Positions 12,393-22,169 of a stretch of 64,000 nucleotides of DNA are shown here, piece by piece (position 1 is the stretch's first letter; each line of letters opens with the position of its first letter). Below the pieces are notes generated by a model. That model searched no databases. It saw only the letters and a program-made list of their open reading frames with translations, and was not told the DNA's origin. Position numbers and translations under genes: made by a program. The stretch covers positions 143,197 to 207,196 of the forward strand of contig NZ_JAFCKJ010000013.1 in assembly GCF_018130465.1 (NCBI RefSeq), given 5' to 3'. The stretch comes from Bradyrhizobium canariense (GTDB taxonomy: Bacteria > Pseudomonadota > Alphaproteobacteria > Rhizobiales > Xanthobacteraceae).

Positions 12393-13532
12393 TCAGGCGG
12401 CCGGGACCGCCTCAGGCAAACGGTCCTCGACCGGACGGCTCTCCGCGGCAGCCTCTGCCATGGGAGCGGGCGTGGCCTCGGTCTTCTGATATGGCGTCGT
12501 CTGCTGACCGGCGGCGATCTCCACCACTGCCTCCCAGCGCGACAGGAAGGCCTCGACACAGGCCGGGTCGAACTGCCGGCCCTGGTTGTCGACCAGATAG
12601 TTGCGCGCCACGTCCAGCGGCATCGGCTCTTTATACGGCCGTCGCGTCGTCAGGGCGTCGAAGACGTCGGCGACCGCGACCACGCGCGCGGCGACGGGAA
12701 TCTCGTCCCCCCTGAGGCCGTTCGGATAGCCCGCGCCGTCCCAGCGCTCGTGATGTCCTGCGGCAATTTGCGCGCCGAGCTGGATCAGCTCGCAGCTGGA
12801 GTCGGCCAGGATTTTCTCGCCGATCGTCGCGTGAGTGCGGATCACCGCCATCTCCTGGTCGGTCAGCTTGCCGGGCTTGAGCAGGATGTTGTCGGGAATG
12901 GCGACCTTGCCGACGTCGTGCAGCGGCGCGGCGAGATAAATGTCGCGGCAGAGCCGGGCTGGCAGGCCGAGCTGCTCGGCGATGACGCGGCTGTAGCGGG
13001 CGACCCGCAACGTGTGCTCGCCGGTGTCGTTGTCGCGGTACTCGACCGCAAGCGCGAGCCGCAGGATGATCTCCTCCTCGCGCTCGCCGAGCTTTCGTGT
13101 CGCTGCCGCGACTTCGCTGGCCAGATGCGCCGCACGATCGTTGAGCTTGCGCACGGCTGCACCAAGCTGAATCAAATTCCGCAGGCGCACCGTCATTTCG
13201 ACGCTCTGCGGCTGCTTGGGCAGGAAATCGGTTGCACCGGCCTGCAGCGCTTCCATCTTGACGTCATCGGTCTGTCGCGAAGTGATCATCGCGATCGGGA
13301 TGTCGCTGCAGCCGGGCAGGGTGCGGAAGGTGCGGATGAAGCTGATGCCGTCCATATGCGGCATCTCGTAGTCGACCAGCACGAGGTCGAAGACGCGCTC
13401 GCGTGCGCAGGCCAGCGCATCCACGGGATCGAGGAAGGTGGTGGCCTCGACCAGACCTTCGGCCTCGATGTGACGTTTCAGGAAGTTGAGGACGGAGCGG
13501 CTGTCATCAACCAGGAGCGCTTGGGTCAGCAT
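12393..13532 (-). CDS. Response regulator with HD-GYP output (c-di-GMP phosphodiesterase)
   Basis: The protein has 379 residues from ATG 13532; an earlier start adds 14 basic residues before the receiver domain and is less likely. Residues 1-120 are a receiver domain with DD at 9-10, phospho-acceptor Asp54 in LVDYEMP, and a C-terminal Lys in FLPKQP. A helical linker leads to an HD-GYP domain at about 155-330, with HTLRVARYS, the metal-binding LHDVGK, HHERWDGAGYPNGL and VFDALTTRRPYK. All signature residues for cyclic-di-GMP hydrolysis look present. The last 40 residues are Ala/Pro/Glu-rich. It diverges from the chemotaxis operon and may receive phosphate from the CheA encoded next door. Confidence 0.92.
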   Translation of the reverse strand: MLTQALLVDDSRSVLNFLKRHIEAEGLVEATTFLDPVDALACARERVFDLVLVDYEMPHMDGISFIRTFRTLPGCSDIPIAMITSRQTDDVKMEALQAGATDFLPKQPQSVEMTVRLRNLIQLGAAVRKLNDRAAHLASEVAAATRKLGEREEEIILRLALAVEYRDNDTGEHTLRVARYSRVIAEQLGLPARLCRDIYLAAPLHDVGKVAIPDNILLKPGKLTDQEMAVIRTHATIGEKILADSSCELIQLGAQIAAGHHERWDGAGYPNGLRGDEIPVAARVVAVADVFDALTTRRPYKEPMPLDVARNYLVDNQGRQFDPACVEAFLSRWEAVVEIAAGQQTTPYQKTEATPAPMAEAAAESRPVEDRLPEAVPAA

Positions 13533-13799
13533 CGGCGGCCGGGGCTCTCTTCGCTGGCAAAGGCACGAAGCCAAGCCATAACCCGATGAAATTTAACGCC
13601 GAGCAAATGCGCACGCGCGGAATGCAGTGCCACGGATATGCGCTCATCGCATGAGCTTTCAGCACGCTATGCCCGTTCGCATGCAATTACGCGAAGTCCT
13701 CGGCAATGTGACCCGTAGTTGTACGGAGGACTGCGTTAGGGGTTTGCTCACTCGATTCACGTCAAAAACAATATCGGAATCAAGCAAAGGCGGGCAGCG

Positions 13800-14123
13800 A
13801 TGGCGCTCAATCCCACGGAGCCGAAGTGGTCGTTGCGATTGCCCGCCGATTGCAGCATCGCGGCCATTCGCAATGTCTATGAGCTCATTCGCGAGGCGTT
13901 CGGCCGCCAGGAGCGGCTCGAGATCGACTGTTCGAGCGTCGACAAGGCCGACGTGACCTCGATCCAGCTTTTGCTGTCGACCGCCAGGACGGGCGAGGCC
14001 CAGGGCCGCCCGGTGGTGCTCACATCATTCTCTCAATCCCTGCGCAACACCCTTCGCCGCGCCGGCTTTGCCAGCGAGGCGATGATCGATCAGCACTTCC
14101 CGCAAAAGAAAGATGGCGTCTAA
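13800..14123 (+). CDS. STAS-domain protein, first gene of the chemotaxis operon
   Basis: The protein has 107 residues and covers one STAS (anti-sigma-factor antagonist) domain: a strand rich in hydrophobic residues (SLRLPADCSIAAI), then LEIDCSSVDKADVTSIQLLL, where the serine after the Thr is at the usual phosphorylation position, then VVLTSFSQSLRNTLRRAGF. Such domains act as phospho-switches or scaffolds. The stop overlaps the next ATG (TAATG), so translation is coupled to cheY. A STAS protein heading a chemotaxis operon suggests a link between the sensory array and another output, but the partner is unknown. Confidence 0.82.
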   Translation: MALNPTEPKWSLRLPADCSIAAIRNVYELIREAFGRQERLEIDCSSVDKADVTSIQLLLSTARTGEAQGRPVVLTSFSQSLRNTLRRAGFASEAMIDQHFPQKKDGV

Positions 14124-14488
14124 TGGCCACGATTCTGACCGTCGACGATTCCCCCAGCATTCGGCAAATGATCAAGGTCGTGCTCGAGCCGGCCGGTCAC
14201 AACGTGATCGAGGCCGGCGACGGCGCGCAGGGGCTCGCCAAGGCCCAGGCCGGCAAGCTCGACCTCGTCATCACCGACCTCAATATGCCCGTGATGAACG
14301 GGTTGGAGCTGATCCGGGCGCTCCGCAAGCTTCCGAGCGCGGTCGGCATGCCCATCGTGTTCCTGACCACCGAATCCAACGACACGGTGAAGCAGGAAGC
14401 CAAGAGCGCCGGCGCCACCGGCTGGATCACCAAGCCCTTCAAGCCCGAGCAACTGCTCGCCGTCGTCGGCAAGCTGGTGCGTGCATGA
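14123..14488 (+). CDS. cheY: CheY-like response regulator
   Basis: The protein has 121 residues and is a single receiver domain with no output domain. Asp8-Asp9, phospho-acceptor Asp52 in ITDLNMP, Thr82 in FLTTES and Lys104 in ITKPF are all present. It should be phosphorylated by the CheA encoded next and carry the signal to a motor or other target. The start overlaps the STAS gene and its TGA overlaps the cheA ATG, so the three genes are translationally coupled. Confidence 0.95.
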   Translation: MATILTVDDSPSIRQMIKVVLEPAGHNVIEAGDGAQGLAKAQAGKLDLVITDLNMPVMNGLELIRALRKLPSAVGMPIVFLTTESNDTVKQEAKSAGATGWITKPFKPEQLLAVVGKLVRA

Positions 14489-16557
14489 GCGCGATCGACC
14501 CGACCGAGATCTTTCGTCAGGAAGCCAGCGAGCTCTTCGAAGTTCTTGAAGGGGCTCTGCTCGATCTCGGCCTGCGTCCCGACGACCGTGAACTGGTCGA
14601 TTCCGCCTTCCGTGCCTTGCATACGATCAAGGGCTCGGGCGCCATGTTCGGCTTCGACAAGGTTGCCTCTTTCACCCACGAATTCGAGACCGCCTTCGAC
14701 CGCGTCCGCAAGGGCGAGATCAAGCCGACGCAGGAGCTGATCTCGGTCGCGCTCGCCGCCAAGGACTACATCCGCGCGCTGATCGAGGATCCCCAGTCGA
14801 CCGACGACGTCATCGGCGATGCCATCCTCGACGACCTCAGGCGCTTCGTGTCGTCCGACCAGCCTGTTGCACCGGTCGCCGAGATCGCCGAGGCGCCGCC
14901 GCTGGCCCCCGGCGAGAGCAATCAGGCCGGCTGGCATCTCTATCTGGAATTCGAATCCCACGTCCTGCGCAACGGCTCCAACCCGCTCGACCTGCTGGAA
15001 GACCTCTGCAAGCTCGGCCCCTGCTTCGTCGTGCCCGTTACCGACGGCATCCCGTTCCTCGACGAGCTCGAGCCGGACGACTGCTATCTGAAGTGGGACG
15101 TCAAGCTGCACGCGGCCTGCGACAAGGACGCGATCGACGACGTCTTCATGTTCGTCCAGGACGAGATGAAACTGACGCTTTCGCCGCTGGAGCAGATCGA
15201 AGCGCCTCCGCCGATGCCGCTATTCCAGCTGCTCGACGAGGAGCCGGTCCCGATGGCCGAAATGCGTGCGCTGGTGGTCGAGGCTGCTGCGCCCGTCGCC
15301 GCGCCGCCCGCCGCAAAGGCGGAACCCAAATCTGAATCGAATCCGGAGCCGAAGCCTGAGTCCAAGCGCGACGATCGCGGCATCGCCACCGTTCGCGTCC
15401 AGGCCGAGCGTCTCGACGAGCTGATGGACCGGGTTGGCGAACTCGTCATCGCCCAGGCGCGGCTGACCCAGCTGGCCGCTTCCGGCTCCGACCTCTCGAT
15501 CAAGATGATCGCCGAGGAAATCGAGCGCCTCGCTTCCTCGTTGCGCGACACCACGATTGGCGCGCGCATGGTGCCGATCGGCTCGCTGTTCGGCCGCTTC
15601 CGCCGCCTGATCCATGACCTGTCGCGCGATCTGTCAAAACCGGTCGAATTCGTCACCACGGGTGAGGATACCGAGCTCGACAAGACCATGATCGAGTGCC
15701 TCGCCGATCCCTTGGTGCATTTGATCCGCAACGCCATCGATCACGGCATCGAGGATACCGCTACCCGCTCCGCCAACGGCAAGACCGAGCAGGGCCGGAT
15801 CGAGCTCGCCGCGGTTCATTCCGGCGCGCAGGTGCTGGTCACCGTGAAGGATAATGGCGGCGGTCTCAACACCGCCCGCATCCGTGCGAAAGCGGAGGAG
15901 CAGGGGCTGATCGCCGCCGGCGCGGTGCTTACCGATCACGAAATTCACCAGTTCCTGTTCCACCCGGGCTTCTCGACTGCGCAGACCATCTCGGCGCTGT
16001 CCGGCCGCGGCGTCGGCATGGACGTGGTCAAGCGCACCATCGAGAACATGCGCGGCACGATCGATTTGTCGACCAGGCCGGGCCAGGGCACCACGGTGAC
16101 GCTGCGCCTGCCGCTGACGCTCGCGATCATCGAAGGTCTGCTGATTCGCGTCGGCGAAGGCCGCTACATCATCCCGCTGTCGGCGGTGGAGGAATGCGTC
16201 GAGCTGACGGCCGATGACGAGCGCTCCCGCGGCCGCAACTTCCTCAACGTTCGCGGCAACCTCGTGCCGTTCCTGCGCTTGCGCGAGATCATGACCGCGT
16301 CGGGGGCGCCCGACCGCCATCAGAAGACGATCATCATCTCGACGGGCGAAAGCCGCGTCGGACTCGTCGTCGACCAGATCATCGGCAACCACCAGACCGT
16401 GATCAAGTCGCTCTCCAAGCTGCATTCGGACGTCACGATCTTCTCCGGTGCGACCATTCTGGGCGACGGCACCGCGGCGCTGATCCTCGACGTCGCGCAG
16501 CTCGTCGCGCTGGCGCAGTCGAAGATCGAGAAGCAGCACATCAGCGAGGCGGCGTGA
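14485..16557 (+). CDS. cheA: Chemotaxis histidine kinase CheA
   Basis: The protein has 690 residues from ATG 14485, which overlaps the cheY stop (ATGA). Domains in order: P1 phosphotransfer with His46 in LHTIKGSGAMFGF; an acidic, alpha/beta P2-like region at about 150-250 (GSNPLDLLEDL, then DDCYLKWDVKL); a Pro/Glu/Lys-rich linker at about 265-310; the dimerisation helix (RLDELMDRVGELVIAQARL); the ATPase domain with N box LIRNAIDHGIED near 413, then DNGGGL and GRGVGMDVV; and a C-terminal CheW-like regulatory domain. It phosphorylates CheY and CheB and docks through CheW to the receptors. All catalytic motifs look intact. Confidence 0.97.
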   Translation: MSAIDPTEIFRQEASELFEVLEGALLDLGLRPDDRELVDSAFRALHTIKGSGAMFGFDKVASFTHEFETAFDRVRKGEIKPTQELISVALAAKDYIRALIEDPQSTDDVIGDAILDDLRRFVSSDQPVAPVAEIAEAPPLAPGESNQAGWHLYLEFESHVLRNGSNPLDLLEDLCKLGPCFVVPVTDGIPFLDELEPDDCYLKWDVKLHAACDKDAIDDVFMFVQDEMKLTLSPLEQIEAPPPMPLFQLLDEEPVPMAEMRALVVEAAAPVAAPPAAKAEPKSESNPEPKPESKRDDRGIATVRVQAERLDELMDRVGELVIAQARLTQLAASGSDLSIKMIAEEIERLASSLRDTTIGARMVPIGSLFGRFRRLIHDLSRDLSKPVEFVTTGEDTELDKTMIECLADPLVHLIRNAIDHGIEDTATRSANGKTEQGRIELAAVHSGAQVLVTVKDNGGGLNTARIRAKAEEQGLIAAGAVLTDHEIHQFLFHPGFSTAQTISALSGRGVGMDVVKRTIENMRGTIDLSTRPGQGTTVTLRLPLTLAIIEGLLIRVGEGRYIIPLSAVEECVELTADDERSRGRNFLNVRGNLVPFLRLREIMTASGAPDRHQKTIIISTGESRVGLVVDQIIGNHQTVIKSLSKLHSDVTIFSGATILGDGTAALILDVAQLVALAQSKIEKQHISEAA

Positions 16558-17018
16558 TGAACGAGATGCAGACCGGCGAGCATCAGACCGGCGCAATGCA
16601 GGTCGTGATGATCGGCCTCGGTGAGGAGAAGTTCGCGCTCGACGCGGGCCTCGTGCGCGAGATCATCGATCCCGTGCCGGTCACCAAAGTGGCAGGCGCA
16701 CGTTCCTTCGTTCCCAGCGTCATCAACGTGCGCGGCAACGTCATTCCGCTCGCGGATTTGCGGATCCGCTTCGGCATGCCGCAGCTCGACGATTCGGCCG
16801 ACACGCGCATCGTCGTCATCGAGCTCGAGCTCGACGGCGAGCCCGTGCTGGTCGGCCTGACCGCCGACAAGGTCTACGAGGTCACCGAAATATCGCAGAC
16901 CGACGTGCAGCAGACGCCGCGCGTCGGCATGCACTGGAAGCCGGAGTTCATCCGCTTCATTGCGAAATGGCGTGAAGAGTTCGTCATCGTTCCCAACATG
17001 GAACGCATTCTGAATTGA
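16557..17018 (+). CDS. cheW: CheW coupling protein, first copy
   Basis: The protein has 153 residues from ATG 16557, which overlaps the cheA stop (TGATG); a GTG at 16554 is also possible. It is a single CheW domain: LGEEKFALDAGLVREIIDP, then VPSVINVRGNVIPLADLRIRF, then DKVYEVTEI. It links MCP tips to CheA in the cytosolic face of the array. A different CheW is encoded 1.8 kb downstream after the first MCP gene, so the operon has two coupling proteins. Confidence 0.95.
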   Translation: MNEMQTGEHQTGAMQVVMIGLGEEKFALDAGLVREIIDPVPVTKVAGARSFVPSVINVRGNVIPLADLRIRFGMPQLDDSADTRIVVIELELDGEPVLVGLTADKVYEVTEISQTDVQQTPRVGMHWKPEFIRFIAKWREEFVIVPNMERILN

Positions 17019-17055
17019 AATGAAGTCTCGGGGCGAGACTGGGTAGGGGCTGGAA

Positions 17056-18753
17056 ATGAGATTTACGGTCAAGGCAAAGCTTGCCAGCGCGTTCGGTGTG
17101 GTCCTGTTGCTCTCGATGGCGGCGGGCGGCCTGGCTTATGTGAAGCTGAGCGAGATGATCGACACTGCGGATAGCCTTGTCTCGCGCGCCGGCCGGATGG
17201 AACGTGCGGCGGAAATCGAGAAGGGAATCCTGTTCCAGGTCCGCGCCGAGAAAAACCTCATTCTCGCGTCGGAAAGTGAAGCCGAACGCTTCCTCGGCGA
17301 CATCGCCAAGCAGCGCGAGACGCTTCTGAAGCTGAAGGAAGAGATCCACGCGGTTGCCTCTCCCGAGGGCAAGAAGCTCATCGAGAATTTTGGCGCCGCT
17401 TATGCGCGGATGAACGCAGTCCAGGATGACGCGCTCAAGACCGCGCGGAGCGACAAGGCGAAGGCCGCCGAGCGCTCGATGACCGAGGTTCGCAAGGCGG
17501 TCGGCGAAGCGATGGAAGCCGCCAATGCCTATGTCACCAACGTCAAGAAGAACATGGCCGACCAGTCGGCCCAGGCGCACGAAGACGGCAACCGCGCCCA
17601 TATCCTGCTGGTCTCGGCCGTGCTGGCATCGCTCGCCATCGGCCTGATCGCCGCGATCTGGATTTCCATCAGCATTGCCCGTGGCCTCAATCGTGCGGTC
17701 GGCCTTGCCGGCGCGGTGGCGGGCGGCGACCTCAGCCAGACGATCAACGTCTCCAGCAATGACGAGATCGGCGATCTCGTCAAATCGCTCAACATGATGG
17801 TCGAAAAGCTTCGGCAGGTTGTCGAGGAAGCCCTCACCGCGGCAAACAACGTCTCCGCCGGCAGCCAGGAGCTCTCCGCCAGCGCCGAGCAGCTCTCGCA
17901 GGGCGCGACCGAGCAGGCTTCGTCTGCCGAGGAAGCCTCTTCCTCGATGGAGGAGATGGCCTCGAACGTGAAGCAGAACGCAGACAACGCCAACCAGACC
18001 GAGAAGATCGCCACGCAGTCGGCCAAGGATGCCGAAGCCAGCGGCGTCGCGGTGGGCCGCGCCGTCAACGCGATGCAGACCATCGCCGAGAAGATCACCA
18101 TCGTGCAGGAAATCGCGCGGCAGACGGATCTGCTGGCCCTCAACGCGGCGGTCGAGGCCGCACGCGCCGGCGAGCACGGCAAGGGCTTTGCGGTGGTTGC
18201 CTCCGAAGTGCGCAAGCTGGCCGAGCGCAGCCAGGCTGCGGCCGCGGAGATCGGTACGCTGTCGACGGAGAGCGTGAAGGTTGCCCAGGAAGCCGGCGGC
18301 ATGCTGTCGAAGCTCGTCCCCGACATCAAGAAGACTGCCGAGCTGGTTCAGGAGATCACCGCGGCCTGCCGGGAGCAGGACGTCGGCTCGGCCCAGATCA
18401 ACCAGGCCATCCAACAGCTCGACAAGGTGGGCCAGCAGAACGCCAGCGCCTCGGAGCAGGTCTCGTCCACATCGGAAGAGCTCGCCTCGCAGGCCGAGCA
18501 GCTTCAGTCGACGATCTCCTTCTTCCGGATCGAGCATGCCGCCCGCAATGAAAGAGCCGCACCCGCGCCGATCGACCGCGCAGTTGGCCAGCTGCGTGCC
18601 AAGGCCGCAACCATGGCGGCGGCCGATCGTGGCTCGAAGAAGTCCGGGCCCGTCCGCAAGCCGGCGCGTGCGATGAAAGTCGCTGGCGGTGGCGGCTTCG
18701 CCTTCGATATGCATGACGGCGAGGATGACCGCGACGCCGATTTCCAACGCTGA
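17056..18753 (+). CDS. Methyl-accepting chemotaxis protein, first copy (single HAMP)
   Basis: The protein has 565 residues. TM1 is at about 9-29, a periplasmic four-helix-type sensor at 30-182, TM2 at 183-206, then one HAMP at about 207-260, and the cytoplasmic signalling hairpin with its tip [20 protein letters not shown] near 357. The C-terminal tail GGGGFAFDM, followed by [12 protein letters not shown], is nearly the same as that of the second MCP, while the linker before it differs. The coiled coil from [16 protein letters not shown] onward is almost identical to the other copy. Compared with it, this protein lacks one HAMP-like block of about 39 residues between KSLN and MVEKLRQ. Methylation should be by the CheR and CheB encoded downstream. 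Confidence 0.95.
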   Translation: MRFTVKAKLASAFGVVLLLSMAAGGLAYVKLSEMIDTADSLVSRAGRMERAAEIEKGILFQVRAEKNLILASESEAERFLGDIAKQRETLLKLKEEIHAVASPEGKKLIENFGAAYARMNAVQDDALKTARSDKAKAAERSMTEVRKAVGEAMEAANAYVTNVKKNMADQSAQAHEDGNRAHILLVSAVLASLAIGLIAAIWISISIARGLNRAVGLAGAVAGGDLSQTINVSSNDEIGDLVKSLNMMVEKLRQVVEEALTAANNVSAGSQELSASAEQLSQGATEQASSAEEASSSMEEMASNVKQNADNANQTEKIATQSAKDAEASGVAVGRAVNAMQTIAEKITIVQEIARQTDLLALNAAVEAARAGEHGKGFAVVASEVRKLAERSQAAAAEIGTLSTESVKVAQEAGGMLSKLVPDIKKTAELVQEITAACREQDVGSAQINQAIQQLDKVGQQNASASEQVSSTSEELASQAEQLQSTISFFRIEHAARNERAAPAPIDRAVGQLRAKAATMAAADRGSKKSGPVRKPARAMKVAGGGGFAFDMHDGEDDRDADFQR

Positions 18754-18816
18754 TCGACCGGTCCGGCTCGTGCCGGACCGTGCTCATTCGTAAACCCGGG
18801 ATCCCTGGACTGAATC

Positions 18817-19299
18817 ATGGCCGCAACCTCGCAATATCTGACGCTCGGGCTCGCCGGCGAAACGTTCGGCATCAGCATCCGTAACGTCCGCGAAATCCTC
18901 GACATGCGGCCGATCTCGCGCCTGCCGCATGCGCCGAATTTCCTGCTCGGCATGATCGACGTGCGCGGCAGCGGCTATCCGATCGTCGATCTCCGAACCA
19001 AGCTCGGCCTGCCGAGCGTGGCGGCTACCGAGGCGACCCGCATCATCATCCTCGACGTGCCGATGAAGGATCGTCTGGTCGGCGTCGGCTTCGTCGCCGA
19101 CTGCGTGTTCGAGGTCACCGACATCGACGAGCAGGCGATCGAACCAATCCCCGAGGTCGGCGGCAAATGGCAGTCAAACTATGCAGCCGGCATCGGCCGC
19201 AAGGGCGAGAAATTTGTCGTCATCTTCGATCTCGCCAAGTTGATGGCGAACGATGAGATTCTGGAAGACAGCAGCGCGGATGCCTCCCGCGCCGCCTGA
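18817..19299 (+). CDS. cheW: CheW coupling protein, second copy
   Basis: The protein has 160 residues and is one CheW domain (LGLAGETFGISIRNVREILD, then MIDVRGSGYPIVDLRTKLG, then DCVFEVTDIDEQAIEPIPEV). It is clearly a different sequence from the first CheW, with a hydrophilic tail ending in SSADASRAA. Together with the next MCP gene it repeats the CheW-MCP gene order upstream. It could serve a different receptor set or tune kinase coupling. Confidence 0.94.
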   Translation: MAATSQYLTLGLAGETFGISIRNVREILDMRPISRLPHAPNFLLGMIDVRGSGYPIVDLRTKLGLPSVAATEATRIIILDVPMKDRLVGVGFVADCVFEVTDIDEQAIEPIPEVGGKWQSNYAAGIGRKGEKFVVIFDLAKLMANDEILEDSSADASRAA

Positions 19300-19358
19300 G
19301 TTTGCAAGAGTGAAGCGTGGCCAAGCGTAGCACCCCAATTCGAACCAACGAGACCGAC

Positions 19359-21161
19359 ATGAGATTCACCGTCAAAGCCAAGCTTGCCAGCGCCTTCGGC
19401 GTCGTCATCCTGCTCTCCATGGTCGCCGGCGGCGTCGCCTATATGAAGTTGAACGACATGGTCGCGACCGCCGAGCACCTGTCGGCCAGGGCCGGTCGGC
19501 TGGCGAAAGTCGGCGAGCTTCAGGAAGCCGTATTGCTTCAGGTGCGAGCGGAAAAGAACACCATCCTGGCGGCCGATGCCGATCAGGACAAGTTTATCGG
19601 CCAGATCGCCCAGCTTCGCGAGCGCGCCTTGAAGGTGAAGGACGAGGTCTACGCCAGTGCGAGCGAGACCGGCAGGAAACTGATCGAGACGTTCGCCAAC
19701 GCGTACGCAAATGCGAACAACGTCCAGGATCAAACGCTCGCGTTGGCGAAGCACGATAGGGCCAAGGCGACCGAGCGGTCCATGACCGAGGGCCTGAAGG
19801 CCTCCACGCCGGCACTCAACGCGGCGAGCGATTACATCACCTATGTCAAGAAACAGATGGCTGACGAGAGCGAGCAGGCAAGAATCGACGGTGGCCGCGC
19901 CATCATCATTCTGCTCTCGCTGATCCTCGCATCGCTGGTCATTGCTATAGGTGCCGCCGTCTGGATGGCGCTGAACATCAGCCGGTCGCTTTCCAATGCG
20001 GTAAGCCTCGCGGACGCGGTGGCAATCGGCGATCTCAGCCAGAAGATCGAGTCCTTTAGCAATGACGAGATCGGGGATCTCATCAAGTCGCTGAATGCGA
20101 TGACTGTAAATCTGAACCAGACTGCGGCTGTGGCCAACGAGATCGCACATGGCAATCTCACGGTCGAAGCCAAGCCGCTGTCGGAGAAGGATACGCTGGG
20201 CCTTGCACTCGAGCGCATGGTGGAAAAGCTCCGTCAGATCGTGTCGGAGGCCTTGACCGCGGCGCAGAACGTCTCCGCGGGCAGCCAGGAGCTCTCCGCC
20301 AGCGCCGAGCAGTTGTCGCAGGGCGCCACCGAGCAGGCTTCGTCAGCGGAAGAGGCTTCCTCCTCGATGGAGGAGATGGCTTCGAACGTGAAGCAGAACG
20401 CCGACAACGCCAACCAGACCGAGAAAATCGCCGCGCAGTCGGCCAAGGACGCCGAGGCCAGCGGCGCCGCGGTGGGGCGCGCCGTCAATGCGATGCAGAC
20501 CATCGCCGAGAAGATCACGATCGTGCAGGAGATTGCACGCCAGACCGACCTGCTCGCGCTCAATGCGGCGGTCGAGGCTGCGCGCGCCGGCGAGCACGGC
20601 AAGGGCTTTGCGGTGGTGGCCTCCGAAGTGCGCAAGCTTGCCGAGCGCAGCCAGGCTGCGGCGGCCGAGATCGGCACATTGTCGACCGAAACCGTCAAGG
20701 TCGCGCAGGAAGCCGGCAATATGCTCGCCAAGCTCGTTCCGGACATCAAGAAGACCGCCGAGCTCGTCGAGGAAATCACCGCGGCCTGCCGCGAGCAGGA
20801 CGTTGGCTCAGCCCAGATCAACCAGGCGATCCAGCAGCTCGACAAGGTCGGCCAGCAGAACGCCAGCGCGTCCGAGCAGGTGTCCTCGACCTCCGAGGAG
20901 CTGGCCTCGCAGGCCGAGCAGCTTCAGTCCACCATCGCTTACTTCCGCATCGAGCATGGCGGAAAGGGTCACGCGCCCGCGCCAATCGACCGGGCCGTCA
21001 ACCAGCTGCGCGCCAAGGCGGTCACGATGGCGGCCGTCGAGCGTCCGGCCAAGAAGCCGCAGGCCAAGCCGGCGCGCGCCATGAAGGTGGCCGGTGGCGG
21101 CGGCTTCGCCTTCGACATGAACGACGGCGAGGACGATCGGGACGCCGATTTCCAGCGCTGA
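19359..21161 (+). CDS. Methyl-accepting chemotaxis protein, second copy (two HAMP-like units)
   Basis: The protein has 600 residues from ATG 19359, matching the [14 protein letters not shown] start of the first copy; a longer upstream frame is unlikely. TM1 is at about 9-29, the periplasmic sensor at 30-178, TM2 at about 180-204, HAMP at 205-257, then a second HAMP-like unit ([17 protein letters not shown], then [10 protein letters not shown]) and the signalling hairpin with its tip near residue 396. The sensor regions of the two MCPs are clearly related but diverged, while the signalling parts are almost the same protein sequence despite many synonymous differences. This points to an old duplication held by selection, or to partial conversion. 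The C-terminal tail is shared. Confidence 0.95.
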   Translation: MRFTVKAKLASAFGVVILLSMVAGGVAYMKLNDMVATAEHLSARAGRLAKVGELQEAVLLQVRAEKNTILAADADQDKFIGQIAQLRERALKVKDEVYASASETGRKLIETFANAYANANNVQDQTLALAKHDRAKATERSMTEGLKASTPALNAASDYITYVKKQMADESEQARIDGGRAIIILLSLILASLVIAIGAAVWMALNISRSLSNAVSLADAVAIGDLSQKIESFSNDEIGDLIKSLNAMTVNLNQTAAVANEIAHGNLTVEAKPLSEKDTLGLALERMVEKLRQIVSEALTAAQNVSAGSQELSASAEQLSQGATEQASSAEEASSSMEEMASNVKQNADNANQTEKIAAQSAKDAEASGAAVGRAVNAMQTIAEKITIVQEIARQTDLLALNAAVEAARAGEHGKGFAVVASEVRKLAERSQAAAAEIGTLSTETVKVAQEAGNMLAKLVPDIKKTAELVEEITAACREQDVGSAQINQAIQQLDKVGQQNASASEQVSSTSEELASQAEQLQSTIAYFRIEHGGKGHAPAPIDRAVNQLRAKAVTMAAVERPAKKPQAKPARAMKVAGGGGFAFDMNDGEDDRDADFQR

Positions 21162-21298
21162 GACCCGTCAAGAGATCGGCCCATCCTTACCGGTGGGCCG
21201 AGCTGCCGCCACTGATTGTGTAAACGCGTGGGATTCAAGATGGCCCGTACGGCCCGACATTCAGTGCAGGCGGCCACCCCGGATGAGGGCAGGCAACG

Positions 21299-22153
21299 AT
21301 GATGCCCGCCGTGCAGGATACGGCCGTCCATCTGTCGGACCGCCACTTCCGGACCATCGCCGAATTGATCGAGGGCCAGGTCGGCATCAAGCTGCCGCAG
21401 GGCAAGCGGCTGATGCTGGAGGGGCGGCTGCACAAACGCGTCCGTGCGCTGAACTTTTCCGATCTCAACGAGTATGTTGATAACCTGTTCGAGGCGGATC
21501 ATTTCGACACCGAGCTTACCCATCTCATCGACGTGGTGACGACCAACAAGACCGACTTCTTCCGGGAGCCCCAGCACTTCACCTTTATGCGGGAGGTCGC
21601 GATCCCAGCCTTGCTCAAATCGCATGGACGGAAGAACGCGAACCTGAAGGTCTGGAGCTCGGCGAGCTCCACCGGCATGGAAGCCTACACCACCGCCATG
21701 GTGCTGGACGACATGACGCGGAACGGCTCGCGGTTTCAGTACCGTATCCTCGGGACCGACATCTCGACCGCGGTGTTGCGCCTCGCCAAGGCCGCGATCT
21801 ACACCCGCGACGTGCTAGCCCCGGTGCCGGAACCCTTCGTGAAACGGTATTTCTTGTCGTCGCGGGACAAGTCGCGCGGCGAGGTGCGGGTGGTGCCGGA
21901 ACTGCGGAGCATGGTGCATTTCATGCGGATGAACCTCATGGATGCGTCCTATCCCGTCGATCGCGACGTCGACATCATCTTCTGCCGCAACGTCCTGATT
22001 TATTTCGAGCGCGAGACGCAGCGCAAGGTGATCGAGCAATTGTGCAGCCATTTGCGGCCCGGCGGCTATCTGCTGGTCGGGCATTCGGAATCGATGATTC
22101 ACAGTGCAGTGCCGGGTCTGAAGCAAGTTCAGCCGACGATTTTCAAGGTCTAG
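21299..22153 (+). CDS. cheR: Chemotaxis protein methyltransferase CheR
   Basis: The protein has 284 residues. It transfers methyl groups from S-adenosylmethionine to receptor glutamates. An N-terminal helical domain ([20 protein letters not shown]) precedes the SAM-binding domain. The C-terminal motif [17 protein letters not shown] is typical. One oddity: the motif normally read as AGCSTGEEPYS is [11 protein letters not shown] here, so the usual Cys, the first Glu and the Pro are replaced by Ser, Met and Ala. The second Glu is kept. Activity is probably retained but SAM binding could differ. The gene lies between the second MCP gene and cheB in the same direction. Confidence 0.93.
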   Translation: MMPAVQDTAVHLSDRHFRTIAELIEGQVGIKLPQGKRLMLEGRLHKRVRALNFSDLNEYVDNLFEADHFDTELTHLIDVVTTNKTDFFREPQHFTFMREVAIPALLKSHGRKNANLKVWSSASSTGMEAYTTAMVLDDMTRNGSRFQYRILGTDISTAVLRLAKAAIYTRDVLAPVPEPFVKRYFLSSRDKSRGEVRVVPELRSMVHFMRMNLMDASYPVDRDVDIIFCRNVLIYFERETQRKVIEQLCSHLRPGGYLLVGHSESMIHSAVPGLKQVQPTIFKV

Positions 22154-22169
22154 CCGGAGCGCAACCAAA

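Noticed and set aside
16984-18747. Minus-strand frame of 587 codons opposite the first MCP gene
   Set aside because: It is an antisense shadow; the MCP on the plus strand is unmistakable.
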